Shown: positions 11,478 through 22,092 of the stretch, piece after piece
How the letters are laid out: each line of letters begins with the position of its first letter
Numbering within the stretch: the stretch's first letter is position 1
Assembly (NCBI GenBank): GCA_036898135.1
Contig: CM072512.1
Location: forward strand, 38,245,145-38,309,144
Direction of reading: 5' to 3'
DNA: 64,000 nt
Origin: Oncomelania hupensis
Taxonomy: Eukaryota > Mollusca > Gastropoda > Littorinimorpha > Pomatiopsidae
Notes under the pieces: model-generated
Told to the model about the DNA's origin: nothing
Database searches by the model: none
Seen by the model: the letters and a program-made list of their open reading frames with translations, nothing else
Made by a program: the position numbers and the translations under genes

Positions 11478-13240
11478 TCGCCATCGTTATCATCATTATC
11501 ATCATGAAGCAACAGCTGCGACATAAAACTGACCCATAACGATGAGGATGAGGAAACACGACGGGAAATTCTAAAACAAAAAAAAGAAGAAAAAAGAAGG
11601 ATGAAACAGATGCAGGATAGCTGAATAATTTAAACCCCTCACGGGAAAACAAAGTTCTTTTTTTTTCAGCGAGTGCTTGACAATGCAAATCAAAGGATTT
11701 GTCTCCGGAATCGCCATCAATACACACGCTGCACACGATATTATTTTACTGTTATTGCTTGAGCCTGCAATGAGCCAGGATTAACCGATTTGTTTATAAT
11801 GAAAAAAACATACATGCATGCACGCGCTTAAGAAGAGGGCGAGAGGGAGGGAGGGAGAGAGAGAGAGGGAGAGAAAGAGAGAGGAGGTGGGGATTGGGGT
11901 GGGATGAATATAAACGCAGTGTTCACTCGACTGCGTGCAAAGCTACAGCCAGTTCCGCAGGTCACACCTATCATGGAGGCTACCCACCATCTCCTCCTCC
12001 ACTTTCCAACCAACCATTAACTGATGCGTAGACCGCATGATTGTTCAAAGCATATGTCTAGCATTATTTTCAAGACTATGCTAATTAGTTAAAAAAAACA
12101 TACATTTACCGTAATTCACTTCCCATTGCGAAACGCTAAAGATGACGACATGACATCTTAATTTGTTGATGAAAGGTACGTAAGAAACAGGCTAAAAAGT
12201 AAATAATAACCTAAACACATCGCTTAGACCTGTTATTTATTATAGACATCCTCAATCGATGACGAAATATAATAACATTAGTGTTTATCTACGTCATCGT
12301 TGTTTTCAGTGACAATGCTGTGCACTGGCACCATCATTTCAGCCGGATGCCGACGTAATCCCCCTTCAGGGTCGTCTTCTTCTTTTTGTAGGTCCATTGT
12401 CTGTGGCTGTTTTTGACAAATAGCACCACTCAAGGTCCCCCCGCGTTTTAAGCAGACAAGCAAACATTGCAAAGCAGTAAAACGGCTGTGAAGAATGTAT
12501 GAAAATGGAGGACTTTCCGAGAAAACGGATAATATCCTGTGTTGCAGGGGTGTATGCTTAATTAATGCCTGATATGTCTGTTTTAGAACAATTAATAAAG
12601 TATATAAATATGTAGGAAATAAATAAGATCATTGCACAAGGATAAAAGGATTTTTCGGACATCAGCAGTTGTATACTTTAGCTTTAGTTGATAACTTTGA
12701 TTTTTAATTTATGTAGGCTTAGTTACATTGACGTCGTTCAGACTAAAATGTTCCATTATCGCCATGCCTCATTAAACCAATAACCTTCTCCCCTCCCTCC
12801 CCCCATCTCTTGTCCACTTTTCAAGTCTAAAAATCACTTAGGCGAAACGACGTTATAGTTTCCGTTCCAACTTCCAACTTAGTTCAATAACGCTTCGTTC
12901 GTGTAGCGTTGTGTGGTTCAGCAACAACGCCTTCATTGAATCGTAGTATTCTTCTGTCAATAGTTTATCGGATGCTTCTGCACGAGACAGACTGGAATTT
13001 TATGTTTACTACAACAGAATTACAACGTTTTAGAAATTCAGAATCCACCAAAAACTAAATTGTATTTCTGCTGCACTTTGCAAGATGAAGGAGAAAAAGA
13101 ATGGGGCAATTGGGATAATCGAAAGAGGACCAGGTATGACCAGGGTGGATTGAATGTGGTCTGGACGTGTTGCCTGCGGCCTTGGAGGGTCTTCTGACCT
13201 TCTCTTTTATGGAGCAGCATTTGCGTCACCTTTCTGTTGT

Positions 13241-13272
<32 letters not shown>

Positions 13273-13544
13273 CTGCTGCCACGCCTCAAATTGTTTGTAT
13301 TTTGCTGTGACTAGGAGGGTGGGTCTGTGTCTTCTCTGTCCGTCGCTATCGCCCATGGCTCTAAATAAGCCATGCACACTCACGTCATTTGAACAAACTT
13401 GTTTGTTATTTGTCTGTGAAAGTGCTCTATGTGTCACTGGGTCTTTCTTTCTTTGCCCGTGTCATGTCTGTCTGTGTCTGCCTCTCTCTGTCTCTCTGTA
13501 ACTGTCTCTCTTTGTTTCTCTGTTACTCTCTCTCTCTGTTATTG
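11478..13544. other. 2 kb without a recognisable gene
   Basis: AG-rich patch at 11831-11885, CTT/T-rich patch near 12366, and an interrupted (TTG)n with CTG at 13229-13278. The 115-codon + frame at 13154-13501 crosses that repeat and has no recognisable domain. Nothing else is supportable. Confidence 0.5.
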
Positions 13545-13649
13545 TGTTTTGCATAAATATGTGTGCCAACATCAAAGTGTATTCCTCGTGCTTGTCACCT
13601 GGCGAAATAAAGTTCTGTTATCTGTTATCTGTTATCTGTCTCTCTGTAA

Positions 13650-13717
<68 letters not shown>

Positions 13718-13720
13718 TTT
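13545..13720 (+). repeat. Possible retroelement 3' end with (TTATCTG)n then (CT)n
   Basis: AATAAAG at 13605-13611 is followed by TTCTG and three TTATCTG units, then a CT run from about 13660 to 13708 and poly-T. AATAAA-like plus a short tandem tail is how several LINE 3' ends look in this window, but no upstream coding remnant was seen. Confidence 0.4.
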
Positions 13721-13857
13721 AATGAACAATAATTGTAGTTAATGGATATTAACGATAATTGTTTTGAAAATAATATTATCTAATGATTACCTTGTTTATT
13801 TGTTATTGCTCCATGATGTCAATGTTATAACATTAATTTGTTGTAGTGAATGGTTAT

Positions 13858-14098
<241 letters not shown>

Positions 14099-14146
14099 TC
14101 GAGAATCTGACGCTTAATGGATTCGGCAATACCTATCAATATATCT

Positions 14147-14380
14147 GACGACGACGACGACGATGATGATGATGATGATGATGAGGAGGAGGAGGATGAT
14201 GATGATGATGATGAGGAGGAGGAGGAGGAGGATGATGATGATCAGGACGAGGATCAGGATCAGGATGATGACCACCATTACGACGATTGTGATGAATGTG
14301 ATGCTGCTTTTGTTGCTGCTTCTGCTGCTGCTAATGATGATGACGATGCTGATGATGATGAAGATGATGATAACAATGAC
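14147..14380. repeat. GAC/GAT/GAG triplet tract
   Basis: GAC then GAT, GAG and imperfect GAT/GCT triplets. The Asp/Glu-rich frame through it reaches 14542, but its non-repeat part has no recognisable domain. Confidence 0.85.
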
Positions 14381-15435
14381 GTCTTGTACAGCGTAGTCTT
14401 CACGGCAGTAGAGACATTCTCAATGCGCCGCAGGGGAAAAATTTTACCAAAAGGTCGGAAAAACCCTGGTTTCTTTATTGAATCCTTATCGCTGGAAGAA
14501 AAGGTGAAGAAAAAGGTCTTATTTCCTCATGGATTCAGATAATGGGAAGCCGTTACATCAAATACGATAGTTAAAGTAGTTCGCCGGAGGTCGAGATCAA
14601 AATTATCCAAACCTTGCCCAATGTCTAATTCACGCTGAGATGACAATTTGCTTCTAAAATCTATATTAATGTATTTTAATGCCCGACTTTTTTTTCATAT
14701 TATTTGGTGATGTGATGTGATGATGAATGCGGAGTGCATGATGGGAGAGAAAGCGGATTGTTGTGTATTCTTAATGCATACGAATTTAAAATGTGACTTG
14801 GGTGTATTGTATTTTATTGTATTGTGTCTAATATTGGCGAAATTTAAATCTAAGCTTCGTGCCCGAGCGTGTAAAGGATTGCCGAGCATGCGCCAAGGGC
14901 TTGTTGTGCGCCTGTGGTATTGAGTGACGAGTAATATATAACTTTATCCAGGGGCCCTTTGCTAGACTCGCGCCTTCACATCTCAGTAATACAGATTAAT
15001 AAACTCTTCTATGACCACCCAATCTAGAGTAAAACCTTTTTTAAAAAAATGACGGCAAGCTCACTTTAAACTCCCAAATCCGAGTGTTTGAATGACAGAT
15101 GTTGTAGTGTTTCAATTTCGAATCAGGAGATTCACAAGCCGGCAATTCAAGCATCGTGACCTTTAATAGAGATCTAGTTTACTTCCCTCCTCCCTCTTCA
15201 CCCCCCCCCTTCCTACCGCCATCTCTACGCGCCTCCCCCTCCCTAAATACACACCACTCTCCCCACCAACCTCAGCACTCCAGGACTCTACTTCCCAAAG
15301 GACTAAATATCATAATCATATGCACGCAATAATCCGCTATAAAATTACGTACAGAGTGCATTTTTGTTAGGGTTAAGGTTTATATCGCTAAACCTAATAT
15401 TAACTAAAATCTTAACCCTATAACCCCTTCTAAAA
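14381..15435. other. No gene recognised; telomere-like double hairpin at 15366-15424
   Basis: Mostly unique sequence. At 15366-15377 GTTAGGGTTAAG can pair with CTTAACCCTA at 15411-15420, and inside it AGGTTTA (15376-15382) pairs perfectly with TAAACCT (15389-15395). No coding signal was seen. Confidence 0.5.
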
Positions 15436-15925
15436 TTCCTATCCTATCCTATCCTATCCTATCCCGTAACTCGGAGGTCGTAGTGGCACCACAGATGATC
15501 GTTTAACCAGCGTACTCCATCTTTCTCTGACCTCAGCAACCCTGGTTGTTTCGCTCAGTGTCAAACCAGTCCATTCTCGAATGTTGTCCTCCCACCTCTT
15601 TTTCGGTCTCCCTCTTCTTCTACCTCCTTGCACTGTGCCTTGCAGAATGGTCTTTGCAAGACCTGATGATCTGGTGACGTGGTCATACCATCGGATTTTC
15701 CGTTTTTTCAACACTGTGAGCAAGTCATCGTGTTGTCCAATGGCTTGTGTGATGGTCTGTCGGACTTCGTCGTTGGTGATGTGCTGGGTATAGGAAATGC
15801 CCAAAAGTCTTCTGTAGCACTCCATTTCCATGCTTTGTATTCTTCGTTGTAGATCTGCTGTGAGGGTCCATGTTTCGCAAGCATATAGGAAGATGGAGAT
15901 GACAAAGGAGCGCAGCAGTCTTACA
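15436..15925 (-). mobile_element. R2: 3' fragment of the RTE-like LINE
   Basis: The copy starts on the sense strand near 15925, in the region of R1 at 2280-2300, and ends with five TATCC units (sense GGATA) at 15436-15462. The best-preserved C-terminal frame of the family runs from 15831 to 15454. It contains MEMECYRRLLGISYTQHITN, KKRKIRWYDHVTRSSG, then QGGRRRGRPKKRWEDNIREW. This conserved basic/Trp tail is typical of RTE-like ORF2 proteins. Confidence 0.9.
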
Positions 15926-16004
15926 TTCTCTAAAAAGAAAAATAAGCCTATTATAAAGCCGATAATCCTTTAAAAAAATTGCTCACGCGGTTTTTCGTTT
16001 TAGG

Positions 16005-16290
16005 TTGAATAAAACAGACTTTACCCTGCCCCAGACACCAAAGACGCATTCTTCAAGGCGCCTGGTTCACTCAGAAATATGGTCAAAGATTACCCGGCTA
16101 TGGTATAGATGTACCGTTAAAACATGGGGAATCGCTCCCTGTCAGAACCGAACTGGAAATTTCAACTTTAGCGTAAAAGCCCACTTTATCATTGTTTAAT
16201 GCAATAACAATTCGAATTTTAGTATAATTTTTGACAAAAGTAAACAAAGCCTTTGAATTGGCGGTATTTTAAACCTTTTAAGCTAAGAAT
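16005..16290. repeat. Dispersed repeat U, copy 2
   Basis: Colinear with 5288-5580. It lies about 80 bases beyond the truncated 5' end of R2, just as copy 1 lies beyond the 5' end of R1. A short (AT)n follows at 16338-16357. Confidence 0.75.
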
Positions 16291-17364
16291 CTTTTCCCTC
16301 CTGTTTTGGCTGACTAAACAAAAAAAAATAAAAAATAAATATATATATATATATATAAATAACAAGGAAACCTTACTCACGCACACAAGTAAACACAACT
16401 ATTACGAGGTATTATCTAAAAAGCTGTGTGTTTGAAAAAAAAAAACTTCCACAAAACACAACAATGGATTTTTTTGTTTGCTGGAATGTGAAAACCGATA
16501 AAACAAGAGTCTTCGAACTGAACAGGAGTTTATATTTGACAGAAATTAACCTTTTGTTTGCAGTTCGATCGGCTATACGGAAGCTAACAAATAGACTCAC
16601 ACTTTTTGGTTGTAAGGAGAAAGAGAGAGAGGCAGTATAAACCAGTACCTCCCTCTTCTCAGGGTAAACTTTGTGAGCGCGGCGCCTCTCTCTCTATCTC
16701 ATTCTCTCTCTCTCTCGCTCGCTTCTTTACTTTCCACCAATCCAATCTAAAGCGTGACCAAACAGGTACTCAAAACACAATTGGATGAAGTGGAGTAATT
16801 GACGTGCGATGTTTTATTCTCTGTTTTGGGCTTTCACCAATCAAAGTAAGTAACGTTGCAGTTGGTTGCTTAATGTCTAGAAACGGAGGGTATGCGGTGC
16901 TCTCACCGCTACGCTGACGAGCCACTAAGCTCTGGGAAAACGATGGTTATTTGAAGGAAATATCGTGTTTTGTTGACAAGGGCTTTAACCCCAAATAGTA
17001 GATCCTGGATAGCACAACCGTAGAGGAAACTCGACAGCGCTCCTTTGCCTTTATCGTTATTTCGTCAGGAAAGATGTTATGAGTAACGCACCCATACGAT
17101 CCTTAATCATATATTTAAACTATCTTCTTGACCTTACAACCCCGCTCTCCACGCCCCTCTCCTCCAACACAAAAAACGCCTCTTCTTCCCACTCACTCTC
17201 TCCTCCACTCTCATGGTATTTCAGTAGCATCGTCTGTCACGCAAAATCCTTCATTTGGAATTGATTGTATCTACAGCAATAACTTTGTTTCTTATGATTT
17301 GAGCCGATTTTCGTTTGGGTTGTTTTTCCGTAATGTCGTTTTAAAATTAAAATGTGTTATTTAG
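16291..17364. other. No gene recognised
   Basis: AT-rich sequence with a short CT patch (16685-16722). Overlapping 60-78 codon frames on both strands have no motif. Confidence 0.5.
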
Positions 17365-17914
17365 TATTCATATATATCTCGAGCAGAACTTAAAGATGCT
17401 TTATTTTCCCTAGGTTCAAAAAAGTTTGCTGTAGGACTTGATGGGTTCCTTCTCTTCAATGACTGGGCTGATCGAGCTGCAAAACATGGTGCCGAAAACA
17501 ATCATGTAGTAAAGTTAAATATATCATTGTCAGTTAAAGAGATGCAAGTTATAACTGAAAAGGAAGTTAAAAAGAAATGTCATTTTAATCTCCTATTTGA
17601 GCAACATAATGGAATTCCCAGGTTTGTAGTGTCGATGGCTTATAGAGCATATCTAAATTCTATAAGAACCAAATATTGTAAAAATATTAAATGTGTGTGT
17701 AATGAAATATTTTCTTTGAAACATGTTTTATTTCAATGCAATCAATTGTTTGATAGTTTACCTAACAATATGACAGCTTTGGGCAGTATTAGTTTTGATG
17801 TATGCATCAGTCTAGCGAAAACGTTTATTGGTTCTCCAATAGTAAGTTCTCCTTATACACTTAAACTTTTGGCAAAAACTTTGATCACATCAAACCGAAC
17901 ACAAATTATTTAGT
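17365..17914 (+). pseudogene. C-terminal fragment of an I/Nimb-like LINE ORF2
   Basis: Frame 1 is open from 17365 to the stop at 17911-17913. It contains NDWADRAAKHGAE (from about 17458), which resembles the last block of an RNase H domain. A CVC...KHVLFQC finger (C-x-C-x7-H-x4-C, about 17695-17742) resembles those ending ORF2 of I-type LINEs. The start lacks a Met, so this is a truncated piece of a larger frame. No other part of the element is near. The RNase H assignment is an inference from one short block; the finger is clear. Confidence 0.6.
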
Positions 17915-18939
17915 TCTCATTCAAAACTTTCGCCAAAGCAGCCCCCTTAAACAGCAATCTTGATGCAATTTGTGCACTGTCCAACGCCATAAATCACCGA
18001 CCCAATTCGCGCACTGTACAGCAGCATGACCCACCGCGCCATATTTTTTTTTTATTGAGACAGCCCTGCCGTCATACACGTGCTGCTTTGGTGTTTAATG
18101 ATTTCAACGTTCGATGCTACTGGGCACATGCTGGTAAGCATGACAGACTATTTGACTGAACGCGGTGATAATGTCACAATGTACCTCTTATATTTAGTTC
18201 ACCTATCTTTAAAGCAATGCAGCTCTCCTACAATTCTCTTTAAAAAAATCTCTTATCGTTTAAATGTGAGGTCATAATACAAACCTTTGGCATGGTCTTA
18301 GGGAAAAGAGAGGCAAAGGGCTTTTTTACGAGGCCAGCTTTGTGAGGAAAGTGACAATCGCTCCTCTTTCGGTGCAATATTAATTCCCCGGTTCTGAAGA
18401 GAACCAAGCACCCACTGAACCACTGGGGTGAATGTTGAACAATGCACAGTTTCTCAGTTTGACGATGTGACCCTGGGAAAAAACAAACAACAAATCTCTC
18501 ATCCAAGTAATTTTAACGCTTGTCTCTGCTTGATACCTATAATAAGGAGCAATAAAAACTACAACACCATGCCCGGCGTACCGCCCACGTAAATGTATTT
18601 CAAAAGTAGTTGTAAACTAAATCCTCTTAAAATATGCTACCAACCAAGTGAAAGGTCACAGTGCTAATATAAAATTAATACCTTTGATCATAATCTAAGT
18701 GGAAAACACGAAAATTATTTAAGTAACAAGGAAGTATAGCGACACCAAAGATTTCCAAATCCCCGCGAAATTCCTATTGATGTTCTCTCTGCATGACAAT
18801 ATACAGATATTTCAATTTTCAAACATGTTTGCTATCTGCAAGAAAAGTTTTTTTTTTCCTCTCCACATTTTGGAGCGCATCGTTTTCATATGAAGATGAA
18901 AAGCCGGCAATTTTGTTTTTTCATCATCGACGTCGTCGT
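17915..18939. other. No gene recognised
   Basis: Unique-looking AT-rich sequence. An 88-codon minus frame at 18240-18506 has no recognisable motif. Confidence 0.5.
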
Positions 18940-18940
18940 T

Positions 18941-19017
<77 letters not shown>

Positions 19018-19079
19018 TAACACCATCATCATCATCATCCTTGTTTGTCTTCTACTTCTTCTTCCTCCTAATATTTCAC

Positions 19080-19150
<71 letters not shown>

Positions 19151-19200
19151 CATCCTCATCATGATGTAATCTTCATCATCCATTTCTTCTTCTTTCTTTC

Positions 19201-19246
<46 letters not shown>

Positions 19247-19421
19247 CCCCCTTCCCCTTCTCCTTCTCCTTCACCTTCACCTTTACCTTTACCTTTACAT
19301 TTTCCATCTCCATCTTCTTCTTCTTCTTCTTCTTCTTCTTCTTCTTCTTCTTCTTCTTCTTCTTCTTCTTCTTCTTCTTCTTCTTCTTCTTCTTCTTCTT
19401 CTTCTTCTTCTTCTTCTTCTG
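18940..19421. repeat. Compound microsatellite: (ATC)n, (ATC)n, (TTTC)n, (CTT)n
   Basis: ATC runs lie at 18940-19017 and 19079-19146, a TTTC run at 19188-19245, C/T hexamer-like units at 19246-19310, and a CTT run of about 35 units at 19314-19420. The 178-codon frame across it is an artefact. Confidence 0.95.
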
Positions 19422-20002
19422 TCTGACCTCAGCGGCGTTTTAAATCCGGTACATGTGTACATGTACAGTAAATGTTATACCCACCACTAAACTCTTGAAC
19501 AGAGTTTGTGGCTGCTGGTGCTAATGATTCCAGCTGATGGCTGGTATAAGTGTTAATGGCACTGGTTTATGCCCGATGAAAGGTGCAAGAACTCAGACCT
19601 CAGAACTCAATGACATCAGAACTCAATGACATCAGAACTCAATGAGCCTTCTCAATTTTTCAAAATCGATTTAGGAAATTGTACTGTTTACTGAGGTCAT
19701 AGATATATTATTTATATAGGAATGATTTGTGAACGTATTTATAGATTGGATGCGATAGAGTCAAATAATGCATTTAATGTTTCAATATAAAAATTTTTAA
19801 GGCAGGTTAATTATTACTTTTAGAGATTAGTTCATAGGTCAAAGAGTGGGTTAAACTAGGCGAATGCCCCCGCCCGCTGCCGTTAAGCCTATCTGCCCTC
19901 TCCCTCTATAAACCCGTCAACGTCAACCCGGTCGACGCTCTCTTTAGACCTATCCCCTCCCATCCCCCACCCCCCACCCCCCGCACCTGTCAACCCCATC
20001 CG

Positions 20003-20033
<31 letters not shown>

Positions 20034-20694
20034 CCCCAACATCAGTACTTTCAAGAGCAAATATGCTTCCCCCCTTATGAAGTCAAAATAAACGTTGCTT
20101 TCATTGCACATGTAAGAAAATAAGAATTATGATTTTTCATTCTACAAACTCGCTTATGTTCTGTGCTACTGATGATTTTATGCAATGGTTATTGTTTGGT
20201 TTAATTATTTTGACAATAATGTTGTTACACTGTATTTACCAATATCTGATTCAGCCCAGATGCTTGAATCTTGATATGTGTAGTTCGAACTCGTTTATTC
20301 ACGCAGCCTGTTCACCCAGAAATAAGGCAGGAGTCGTCGTATAAGTTTTTCAACTTCATTCAGCAAACATAAACAACTGCATACAAGATCGCTTTCCGAA
20401 AATCACTACAAAGATCCCCCCTTCTCCCTCCCCAAATCACTTTTCAAACAGACAGTGCATTACTTATATAGCCTCTCTCCAATCGAGAAAAACTTCGAAT
20501 ATTCCAGCATGACACAATAATACCTGATCAAAATAAAACTCATTTAGCATGCTAGAAATGTTAAATATAAATATAAAATTGATGTGCAACTCCTCCCCCT
20601 ATTCATTGCAATGCTTGTCATGTACATACATGTGTTCTTACTCAGATGTATCTGTAAACATGTAATCGTTTTAATGTTTTCTTAGGTTCAGTAG
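19422..20694. other. No gene recognised; short (CT)n
   Basis: Includes a tandem direct repeat ATCAGAACTCAATGAC near 19600-19640, poly-C patches near 19970, and a CT run at 20006-20032. A 71-codon frame at 20129-20344 has no motif. Confidence 0.5.
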
Positions 20695-20823
20695 AATAGT
20701 CCCTCTTTAGGGCAAGGACCAGATGTAAAAAAGCAGACCACTGCTTATTCTACTACCTTAATGATATAAAGAATTATCTTATCTTACCTTACCTTACTGT
20801 ACCTTACCTTTCCTTATCTTATC
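20695..20823 (+). mobile_element. LINE 3'-end-like fragment with hairpin and (TTATC)-type tail
   Basis: GGGCAAGGACCAGATGTAAA is followed by a perfect hairpin: AAGCAG at 20731-20736 and CTGCTT at 20741-20746, loop ACCA. Then come TATTCTACTACCTTAATGATATAAAG and TTATC/TTACC repeats. Similar to 13858-13952. It sits just upstream of the TCTG/TC microsatellite that flanks the large LINE and belongs to a different, older insertion. Confidence 0.5.
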
Positions 20824-20829
20824 TCTCTC

Positions 20830-20932
<103 letters not shown>

Positions 20933-21050
20933 TGGTGTGTGCAGAACAGCCGTCGTGGTAGGACGTGTTTTGAAAGGTCTCTTGCCTAACTGACCTGTGC
21001 TCACTAGATTTGTCACACATGTTGTTTGGTACATTGTTTTGTGCTGAAGT

Positions 21051-21425
21051 ATGCCTGCATCAAGTACTTGTTTTCGGTCCGTGTGTGGATCTTTCTTACC
21101 GGTTTACATCCATTTTATGGCATTGAGAGCTGAAGAGAAGAAAAAACTTCGAATCCGGACTTTGACCCCACGCAACGGTTTTGACAGTCTACTGATTGGT
21201 ACAGTCTTATCATATATGTTCTGGGGTAGCATTTTGTTGATCTGTTGTGGAGATGTGGAAGTCAACCCTGGCCCAAACCAAGGTCCGAGCGGCATGGTGC
21301 AGACGAGGTTGCAGTCTAGCGGTGGGGAGAGACGGAACGAGGGCAGTGGCAGTGGTGGACGTGACATTGGCGGACAAGGCGGGTACCAAACAGGCAAGGC
21401 GTTCCTATTCATCAGTGACCGGTGA
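21051..21425 (+). CDS. LINE ORF1 leader with hydrophobic segment and 2A motif
   Basis: The frame starts at an ATG 119 bases into the element and runs 124 codons. Residues 46-66 are hydrophobic, and residues 68-75 are DVEVNPGP (21252-21275), which matches the 2A consensus D-[VI]-E-x-N-P-G-P. Established knowledge: at this motif the ribosome skips the Gly-Pro bond, releasing the upstream peptide and continuing. The upstream hydrophobic run resembles 2A-type signals in other LINEs. After the motif the frame continues in a Gly/Ser/Arg-rich linker and stops at 21425. The coiled-coil ORF1 lies in the next frame and overlaps by about 170 bases. The family ancestor was probably continuous from QTGKA here into YSSVTGEP in the other frame, with a one-base change near 21380-21400 in this copy. 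A programmed +1 shift is possible but less likely. Confidence 0.8.
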   Translation: MPASSTCFRSVCGSFLPVYIHFMALRAEEKKKLRIRTLTPRNGFDSLLIGTVLSYMFWGSILLICCGDVEVNPGPNQGPSGMVQTRLQSSGGERRNEGSGSGGRDIGGQGGYQTGKAFLFISDR

Positions 21426-22092
21426 ACCTTCTTTGAGCGAGATAATGTCCAAATTAGAAACTATGGACAGTGCTATGAATGGAAAACTCGACGCTGTAAG
21501 AGAGGATGTGCATACAATCAAAGGTCAGTTTAGTAAACTTAAACAGGATGTTGATGAATTGACAGAAAAATACAGATCTCTGAGTGATGAGAATGTGCTC
21601 TTAGAGCAAAGAAATAGTGACTTAGAAGGAAAAGTAGAACAGCTCGAGAGAAAAGTGGATGATTTAGAAGGACGATCAAGGAGGAATAATTTGTTGTTTT
21701 ATGGCATGAAGCGTGATGGAAACGAAACGAGTACTGGCTGTGAATCTGTTTTGAAAACCATGCTGAACAAAAACATGGGACTGAATGATTTACAATTTGA
21801 CCGTGTACATCGCCTAAATGCTAAGCCTGATTCCCCTGTGATTGCATGTTGTACTTCTTATAAAGACAAAGTAGCAATTTTGAAAGCAAAATCTAAGCTT
21901 AAAGGGACTAATGTTTTCATCAGTGAAGATTTTTCTTCGTCCGTCAGAGAACAGCGCAAAAAACTGAACAAGTTGATGAAAGAACAAAGGAGCGCCGGGA
22001 AGAACGTAGCTATGGTATTTGACCACTTGATCATTGATAATCAAAAGTTTTTTCTTTCGAAAGATGGGGAGAGATTGGTAAAGAGGACATAG
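21253..22092 (+). CDS. LINE ORF1 protein: coiled coil plus L1-like RNA-binding region
   Basis: From the first in-frame ATG at 21253 this frame gives about 279 codons, but the real start is likely upstream in the 2A frame. Heptad-rich sequence (about 21430-21690, MSKLETMDSAMNGKLDAVRE through LERKVDDLEGR) predicts a coiled coil. RRNNLLFYGM follows, then FDRVHRL and a basic block ending VREQRKKLNKLMKEQRSAGK. That is the layout of L1-type ORF1 RNA chaperones (trimeric coiled coil, RRM-like and C-terminal domains), which bind LINE RNA. It ends at a UAG (22090-22092), and the same frame remains open straight into ORF2. Confidence 0.82.
   Translation: MWKSTLAQTKVRAAWCRRGCSLAVGRDGTRAVAVVDVTLADKAGTKQARRSYSSVTGEPSLSEIMSKLETMDSAMNGKLDAVREDVHTIKGQFSKLKQDVDELTEKYRSLSDENVLLEQRNSDLEGKVEQLERKVDDLEGRSRRNNLLFYGMKRDGNETSTGCESVLKTMLNKNMGLNDLQFDRVHRLNAKPDSPVIACCTSYKDKVAILKAKSKLKGTNVFISEDFSSSVREQRKKLNKLMKEQRSAGKNVAMVFDHLIIDNQKFFLSKDGERLVKRT

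Noticed and set aside
13154..13501. 115-codon frame, possible small secreted Cys-rich protein
   Set aside because: Its Cys residues come from a TTG/TGC repeat; no signal peptide or Cys framework.
18360..18460. tRNA-like segment on the minus strand (GTGGTTCAGTGG)
   Set aside because: No B box follows at the expected distance and the arms do not pair.
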